The notes under the pieces were generated by a model. The model saw only the letters and a list, made by a program, of their open reading frames with translations. It searched no databases and was not told where the DNA came from. A stretch of DNA of 64,000 bases from Pollenia angustigena (lineage: Eukaryota; Arthropoda; Insecta; Diptera; Polleniidae). Both the position numbers and the translations under genes were made by a program. The stretch is taken from positions 51,956,308 to 52,020,307 of the forward strand of contig OV884056.1 of the NCBI GenBank assembly GCA_930367215.1. The letters are read 5' to 3'. Positions 56,940-64,000 of this stretch are shown here, piece after piece. Each line of letters starts with the position of its first letter. Position 1 is the first letter of the stretch.

Positions 56940-57265
56940 TACTCGTAGAACCCTCTAAAGTGGCATCTTGGTATACATTTCTGTGGAAGTTAGAAATAAG
57001 GACAAAAATGACCCCTTAAAATGAGTGTTAGAGGATTTATTTATTCTAAAAAAAGAATCTCCACATAATTCTACTGAAGACACCTGAAATAGTTTTTTAG
57101 CTAAGAAGTACTTTAAGTATATTTTTTTTGACTTATTTCAAACGCTTTTTAAAAAAATTCAAAATTTCCAAGGCCCGAAATTTCGAAAAACCGAGCTAAC
57201 TTTTCGAAACACTTTGACAGATTTGGTCTACCAATAGTATAGTTTCATTTCGCAGTTTAAATTTA
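56940..57265. repeat. Repeat M, distant copy
   Basis: ACTCGTAGAACCCTCTAAAG, ATGAGTGTTAGAGGATTTAT, TAATTCTACTGAAGACACCT and ACCGAGCTAACTTTTCGAAA match the 28.9-29.6 kb units, including the foldable AACCCTCTAA / TTAGAGGATT pair. Confidence 0.8.
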
Positions 57266-57539
57266 ACTTAAAAAAATTTTTATTTCAAAATATTGATGAG
57301 CTTCTGATAAAATGTTAATTGGTATGTTTGAAATACATGTAACATTTGTAAATTAAAATTTATTAAAAATATATTGAAATACTTTTGTTTAAATTTTGCC
57401 AACAAGTCTCTCTAATGCCAATCTGGCACTGAGGTGAAATTGTAATATTGTTATATTTTAAAATAAAATTTGAAAAAAAGTATTGTGGCTGGTTTTTTTG
57501 TTGCACAGAGTAATTTACTATTTAAGGCGTGCTTTTTTT

Positions 57540-57645
57540 GTCATAGTTTTTAGATCACATATAGAGCTGACAAGTATTCGTATTTGCGGTGGAGGATATT
57601 AAAGATTTTGTTTAGTTGAATATTAGACTTTTACTTTTTTATTAT
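57540..57645 (+). repeat. DINE-1-like tail fragment
   Basis: GGTGGAGGATATTAAAGATT then TTGTTTAGTTGAATATTAGACTTTTACTT: an eroded tail. Confidence 0.5.
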
Positions 57646-58061
57646 AAAAATATCAAATCTTAAAAGTGATTTTCCCTACGCTTCTTTTAGATTTCCCTTC
57701 TTCTGGCAACACTGTCACAAAAGTACCAAAATATTTAACGAAAAATGTTGAGAATTTAATATTGCAATTTTAGTTTTCCCAAAATATATTTTCATTCAAT
57801 GGTTTTTCATATCTATTGTGGTTTTATCAAATTTCATAGAAAAAAAACGGTTTTAATTTTATTTTTGGTGAATCTCTAAAATATAGAATTTCTTTTGAAT
57901 TTATTTGCAAGATATTTCTATGCAATAAACGTAATTAAATGCATATTTTAATTTTGTTTTCTTTACATTTTACTAGATAAAGCTAACAACTTTTATTTTT
58001 TTTATACGAAAATTTTAGGTAAAGCAGATAGAAAATCAAAATAACTAATGAAATATAAAAT

Positions 58062-58450
58062 TAGTAAGAAAGTATGGTTGATCAAGCTCGGCAATATAAT
58101 ACCCTGTTCCTTAGTATTTACAGACAGAGTTTCGAGAGTGATTTCTAAGGGACTCTTATTGTCAATTCAGGACCTAACACTGCAAAATTTTGATATTGCA
58201 TAGTAGATTTTATAGAAGTATGATCGCAAAATTTTATATCAATACCATCATTTGTAAAGAAGTTATTGCATTTAGAGCTTTTTTTCACAGAGGTATTTGT
58301 ATGGGAGCTACGGTTCGATTAGAATAAAATTTGATTTAGCTTGCAGTAAATAAATTTCGGATCAAATTAAATCTTAAAAAAATAATAAGCACAAAAACTC
58401 TTATGCGAAATGAAGTTTGTATGGGGCCTACATTTTTTAAAAAAGATTGA
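58062..58450 (-). repeat. DINE-like repeat D, partial copy
   Basis: TTAGTAAGAAAGTATGGTTG then ATCAAGCTCGGCAATATAAT and ACCCTGTTCC is the D tail in reverse; internal GGGACTCTTATTGTCAATTC, TTTGTATGGGAGCTACGGTT match the 17.6-kb copy style. Confidence 0.65.
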
Positions 58451-58529
58451 TAACATTTTTCATAGGATTTTTGCAAATTTTTAAGATCATGTCCTACCCA
58501 TCTAAAGGACATATTGCTGCAATATACAT

Positions 58530-58900
58530 ATTAAGCAACGATTTTGTGGTTTACATTTATGAAAGTAATGCAGACTTTTCCTATGCACGAATGTTCTAAA
58601 TATACGTGAGTTGTCACCTTTATGTCATTGCCCCAAAGTCCTTTAAACATTAAGTGGTAACAATCCGTCCATAGCGCCTCCGGATTTAGACACCCACATA
58701 CAGGTAGCAGAGGCATGCACATAGATGCTGCGGCTATCTATCCTCTTCGGCTTCTGTTGCATAGCAACAGCAGGCTGAAAACCAGAACACAGTTCTAACT
58801 TTGCCCATGAATACGAGCTTAAATTATCCTGTATCCCTGCATTTTTAAGATTGCCCTTTCCGTAATCGAACCAACAGCTAGTCCAGAATCTAGACATTCA
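58530..58900 (-). other. Possible coding remnant, not recognised
   Basis: Two overlapping minus-strand frames (84 residues from 58897, 63 residues from 58722) share composition less AT-rich than the flanks (WTDCYHLMFKGLWGNDIKV; FWTSCWFDYGKGNLKNAG). A frameshifted transposon or LINE fragment is possible; no family recognised. Confidence 0.2.
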
Positions 58901-58904
58901 TTGA

Positions 58905-60420
58905 AGCTACTGGCCCTGTGGTGTTAGAAAGTACTTTGATAGGTCGAGATCTTTAAAAGCTTTCCAATTTTTAAATTTGGTTGCACATGGATCCTTTGAG
59001 GGTGCAACGCCAAAACGTGAATAAGCTTTAGATGCAAAAGCACATCCATTTTAGAAAACAACACTCTTCGTAGTAAGCAAATAGTTTCTTAATGCTCATT
59101 ATAATGCAGATGCGTTTAATTGAAATTTATTTAAAAGGATATAAAAATAAACAAATTTCAAAAGTAGAATAATTTTCTTTTTTAGATACCGCTTTAAAGC
59201 TTTTTAAGGACAAAATATATTTAAAAGTTTAGTTTTAAACCTTTATTATCTAAAATATTCTTTGCTTTGTCGTTAATTACACAATAGAGACCACTTTGTA
59301 TTAAATTTTCATTTAGCTTTATTACACATTTTTACTGACAGAAGAGAAGATGGCTCCTAAAACTACAACTACACATCTACGTACACATTCAATTGTTCTG
59401 TGAAGGACTTGAGGAGCCCCTAAGGTGAACTAGCATGTAACTATTGTTTTATTTTAACATGCATGAGTTGAAGCGGCAGATGTTAGTTTCAGAAACAAAG
59501 TTTTAGGTTCCTTGTTATGTTATCCTTATAGACAAATGCATACACAAACACATGTGCACACAGTAGCATACAAAAAGAAAAACTTGTAGTTTATGTAAAA
59601 TATTTTGAGGTTTTATTTGTGCGTTACAGTGTAAAAAATAAAAAGAAAAACTCCCAAGGAAACACAAAGTTTTGGGTGTAAAAATAAAAACTAAAACAAC
59701 ATGCTGCTTTCTAAAGGGGTGAAATACAAAAAACAAAAGTTTTTTGTTTAACGAAACATTAAACCATCATTTCAGTAGTTGGCCTCCAAAAATAGAACTA
59801 AAACTGAAGGATGTCTATGTGTATGTAAAATAGAGACCACTAGTTTTCTTTTTTTTTTAGGAGGAGGTTTACAACATCTAAGACAAATCCCTTTGAAGCC
59901 ATGGTTGGTTTCAACTACTACACAAAATTTAATGTGGTTGAATATGTGAAAAGGGAACAAATAATATTTCAAAGTATTTGAAACTAAACAAAACCTCAAC
60001 ATAGAAACTACTTTTGAAGTGAATTGTAAAATCTGTGTAGGATCTATGTGTGATATTTAAGCTCTTATTGGTTGTATATTGTAAAAGGGAATGATGTGGT
60101 TTTCATGGGAGCATGAGTGTGCGTTTGTATGAGAATATACAATTTTTACCTTTTGTATTTGTATAAGAAGCAACTTAAAATAAATAATTATTTTCTATAT
60201 ACTTTTTTGTTATTTTAATAGTTGGAGTAAAATATTTAAAAAACAAAAAATAACATGTATTAACAAAAACTCATGCATACATAAAAATTGTTGTTATTAA
60301 AATCAAAAATTTAAACAAACATAATATAGCCTGGAGTTATCTTTGCTACACGTACATACGTGAACATATACAGCGTAGGTACTTGTTATCCTGAATACAT
60401 ATTTAAACAAATGTATACAT
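58905..60420. other. No recognisable gene
   Basis: Short minus-strand ORFs (73 and 76 residues) without motifs; AT-rich. Confidence 0.35.
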
Positions 60421-60424
60421 AAAT

Positions 60425-61990
60425 ACACTAGGAAAATAATTGAGCGGAGAAAGTTAAACGGTTTTCTGAAAATTACTATGGAAATGAATTCATAATATTA
60501 TTATAAACATTTTTGGGAAAATTTCTTTTTATATCTCTCTTAAGAAAAAAGCTCGCTATATATCCTTTTTTTATATTCTATTAAAATTTTTTTTATTTTC
60601 TTGATTTCAGTTTTTCAGTGAGTTATGGCAGTCAACACTATTTTGAAGTCATTAAGAGTTCTTTGGAAATCACTATCACTTGAAGAAAAATTTGAAATAA
60701 ATCATTATAACTTAAGTAAATAATCGTCTATTAAATTGATATTATGGAAATGGATGGATAATATTGTTTTAAACATTTGTGGAAAATTTCGCTTTAATAT
60801 CTCTTTTAAGAAAAAAAATCGCCATATATCCTTTTTTTAATTCTATTAAATATTTTTTCGTTTCTTGATATCAATTTTTCTGTAACTTATGGCAGTCATA
60901 AGTAGTTCTTTGGAAATGTGATTTCACTTGAAAGAAAATTTGAAATATATCTTTATAACTTAAGTATAATTTGCTTTTAATTTCATATTATGGATATGAA
61001 TGCATTATATTGTTATAAGCATTCGTGGAACATTTCACTTCAATATCTCTATTACGAAAAAAGCTCGCCATATATACTTTTTTTTTTAAATTCAGCTTAA
61101 AATTGTTTTCTTTGCTTGATATCAATTATTCAGTGACTCACGGCAGTCAGCACAAATCTGAAGTCATTAAGAGTTTTTTGGAAATCACTATCACCTGAAG
61201 GAAAATTTTAAATAAATCTTTATAACTTTAGTAAATAATTGGCTTTTAATTAAATACTATGGATATGAATGCATAATATTGTTATAAACATTTGTGAAAA
61301 ATTTCACTTTAATAATTCTCTTAAGAAAAATGCTCGCTATATATCCTTTTTTCAAATTCAGTTTACAATTTTTTTTTTTTTTTTTTAATCAATTTTTCAG
61401 GGATTCATGGCAGTCAGCACAATTTTGAAGTCATTTAAAAATCTTCGAAAATCATTTTTACACTTGAAGGAAATTTGATATAAATCTTTATAACTATAGT
61501 AAATAATTGGCTATTAAATTTAAATTATGGAAATAATGGCATAATATTGTCTTAAAGATATGTGGAAAATTTCACTTTCGTATCTCTTTTAAGAAAAAAC
61601 CTCGTCACATATCCTTTTTTTTTTTTGATGTTTTGTTTAGAATTTTTTTTCTTTTCTTGATATCAATTTTTCAGTGATTCATGGCAGTCAGCACAATTTT
61701 GAAGTCCTTACTAGTTCTTTGAAAATCACTTTATTAGTTGACTGAAATTTTAAAGAAATATTTAAAACTATAGTAAACAATTGCCTATTAAATTGATATT
61801 ATGGCAATGAATGCATAATATTGTTATGAACATTTGTGGAGAATTTCACTTTCATATCTTTCTTAAGAAAAAAGCTCGACATATATCCTTTTTCTGAAAT
61901 TCTGTTAACAATTATTTTTTTCTTTTTTTGATGTAATTTTTTCAGTGACTAATGGCAGTAAGCGGAATTTTGATGTAATAAAAAGTAAAC
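60425..61990. repeat. ~268-bp satellite, about six tandem units
   Basis: The marker AAGCTCGC.ATATATCC (or variants) recurs at about 60553, 60821, 61065, 61333, 61604 and 61877, mostly 268-274 bases apart (one unit ~245). Each unit holds TTTTTCAGTGA.T.ATGGCAG, TCAGCACAATTTTGAAGTC, TCTTTGGAAATCACT and AATGCATAATATTGTTATAA. Very AT-rich; non-coding. Confidence 0.93.
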
Positions 61991-62389
61991 AAAAACTTGT
62001 GATTGTTCGAATTTATTATGATAAAAACAAAGTGATATTTGAGAGTAACCCTGTACAAGAATCGATAAAAAACTTTCCTGCATTGAAACTGGAAGTAAGG
62101 TATTGATTTACATTCAAATGATTTTTGCCTTATTTTATGGTTGTATTATTATTTCTATACGAGATGTGGAATGAAATGAAGACATTTATGTGAACTATTG
62201 TTATGTTTTGGCGTTTTTTAGAACGGTGATTGTTCTAAATATGATTTATTATTGATCTACGAGTTTAATGTTTTGTGATAAGGTTTTGGCTTATATATGT
62301 TCCCGGGTTTCCTACAAGTATCATAGAACCTTAACAAATATTCGCAATTCTAAATTATCTGAGGCCAAATCCCTCTTTTTCTTCACATC

Positions 62390-63175
62390 GTTATCTCCTT
62401 CTTGACCTATCTCTTACAGGTACGTGCAGGACGTCATCTTCGCATGCTGTCTGGAGGTTGCACTCGATTGTAGTCCTTTTGCTCCGGGTCTTTTCTGAGA
62501 GTCCAATTCCATTTTCGCCTTCGGATTTCCGGACGCAAACACGTCTGTTATCAACGTGCACAACCGAAAAGCATGATTGACTTAACGTTTGAGGTAAATA
62601 TTTTGATCTAAACGTGACGGGAAAGTGGTGTTTATCTCTAAATATTGGTAACGCGACCGAAGGCATGCTTTGCTGCTTTCATAGCGGATTTTTTAAATAT
62701 AATATTCAGGTAGCTAAAGGATTCCACGGCATCAATGACAGTATCTTGTATTCTAAATATTCATCGTATATCCGAATTTATACGTAAGGACATAGTTTTT
62801 CTCATATTCACTTCGAACCCTGCAGCTGCTGCTGAGTTTACAATAGATTCTAGCTTCGGTGACAAAAGTCATTAGAGTAGCCTAAATTTTCCAGGCGTGC
62901 ATGCAAGCCCCACGTTATACTACGCCCTAATGTTGTGGCACGTTTCATATCTTTATCCAATACAATGTTAAGCAACAGTGGATATCAAAGAATACTGTGT
63001 GGAAATGGGGGTACGTCCTTTTCAAAGTCGATGAAAATAAGATTGCCACACAACATATTCACAATTATTCTGATGCTAAAGACATGGACTACACAGGGTT
63101 TCTTTGGACGACATCCAGCTTGTTCTGTTCACAATTCGGCTGTTAGTTTGCCAGATAGCCCTTTTGTTAAGACAT
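62390..63175 (-). pseudogene. RTE-like LINE reverse transcriptase, second decayed copy
   Basis: Minus-strand frames in order: EQAGCRPKKPCVVHVFSIRI then IFIDFEK (RT motif A, normally FIDFEKAFDSV), MKRATTLGRSITWGLHARLE then NLGYSND (the position of LDFADD; here YSND, so the active site is lost), AAAAGFEVNMRKTMSLRINS, VIDAVESFSYLN, IKIFTSNVKSIMLFGC and EIRRRKWNW.LRKDP. Same series as the LINE at 21.8-24.5 kb. Many stops and frameshifts. The block between LFGC and IRRRKW, which carries NRCLRR...W in the other copy, is deleted. Confidence 0.82.
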
Positions 63176-63179
63176 AAGC

Positions 63180-64000
63180 GATAATTTTATACACCATGTT
63201 TAGAAGAAGTTATGCCTTACCAATTACCACTTTTAGGCTTGGAAAAAATGATTACGAGTTAAATTTTAACTCTTTTTGAAAATTTTTCTAAAAAAAATTT
63301 CAAGCTGGTAAATTTGCGAAAATGTTGAAAAAAAAGGTTATTTAATGGGAAAGTTTCCTGGAATTTATTACCTATTTCTTTAAGTGTTTAGCAAAACACT
63401 ATTAAAACATTTCCCCCTCTCTAACACTTGCTCTATAACAAGGAGTTTTAATATTTGTAAAGGATATTTAGTTTTCATTTAGTAGTCGTCGCTTTATTCA
63501 CATTATTTTCATACACCAACACACACATACTTATTTCTAATCCAAGAGGGTCCTTTTTCTGTTCTGTGAGTTTTCTAGGATCTTTATTTTAATCAAATAA
63601 CTTTAAATATATATAAAAATATAAATTTGTATTATTTTTAGTTGCATATTTGTATGTTGCTTAACATATATATATTTGAATATTAATTTAATTATCCCTT
63701 GCTCGTACACACATTTTGCATGGAATTCAAACTCTGTACGGTGAGACTTTCTGTCTATTTTGTTTTAGTTAATTTACGAGAAAATTTACTACCAATTAGT
63801 ACAGTTTTATATTATAATTTAGCTAAAAGGGTTTATTCTAATTTAGTTTGAAAAGAGGAGAGGGAAAAGAAAGTTTATTAATTTTAATGATTTTTATTTT
63901 ATTAATAAATAAATGATTATTTTATTAGTTAAATATAATGCATAAAGTTATGTAAAACAATTAGAGAATTTTTTTTTAATTACGCATATAAAATTAATGT
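63180..64000. other. No recognisable feature
   Basis: AT-rich DNA to the window edge. Confidence 0.35.

Overview
This is an AT-rich stretch of animal nuclear DNA, almost certainly from a cyclorrhaphan (higher) fly. Three things point there. First, there are many copies of a DINE-1/INE-1 (mini-me) type repeat: a head hairpin TATACCCTTCACCAC..., then '...ACCCCATAAAGTATATATATTCTGGGTCC', a GTCC/GTCT microsatellite, and a tail hairpin TTCGGCACAGCCGAA followed by CTTACTTGTTT. Second, several hAT-type elements begin CAGAGA/CAGGG/CAGYGTG. Third, there are decayed RTE-like LINEs, Tc1/mariner-like and PIF/Harbinger transposase remnants typical of insects. I find no intact protein-coding gene, no convincing host exon and no rRNA. 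The window reads as intergenic or intronic DNA built from layered transposable elements and satellites. Genus-level placement (blow fly, house fly or similar) is inference only.

Layout. 0-1.1 kb: minus-strand hAT transposase pseudogene (zinc finger plus SIDDTTD region), split by a foldback element carrying a tRNA-like B box. 1.4-5.7 kb: a MITE-like inverted repeat, DINE fragments and a Helitron-like element with internal repeats. 8.2-8.8 kb: a hAT-type foldback with a perfect 8-bp target duplication (TSD). 9.3-12.9 kb: a set of inverted repeats nested inside each other, with a PIF-type MITE at the core. 13.35-14.68 kb: a 31-bp minisatellite with higher-order structure. 15.1-15.6 kb: mariner-like transposase remnant. 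17.6-21.7 kb: DINE-like copies. 21.8-24.5 kb: an RTE LINE interrupted by a 1.7-kb hAT element that itself holds a 337-bp MITE. 26.8-28.55 kb: a 1.76-kb element with 34-bp perfect terminal repeats, a 5-bp CGACG duplication (Transib-like) and a Harbinger remnant inside. 28.9-29.5 kb: ~297-bp tandem repeats.

31.9-37.3 kb: more foldbacks with tRNA-like arms, a full DINE copy and a 604-bp hAT MITE with its own nested MITE. 40.7-41.4 kb: a 690-bp long-armed foldback with a perfect 8-bp TSD. 42-45 kb: a DINE copy, a Helitron-like element and a mariner remnant in a row. 45-48 kb: MITEs with TA duplications. 52.9-57.6 kb: DINE copies, two of them tail to tail. 60.4-62.0 kb: a ~268-bp satellite array. 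62.4-63.2 kb: a second RTE-like LINE remnant.

The parts do not form a pathway. What can be read is an insertion history: TSDs, interrupted reading frames and matching arms give the order in which elements arrived. I found no novel biological system; the strongest observations are the nests and the structured repeats.
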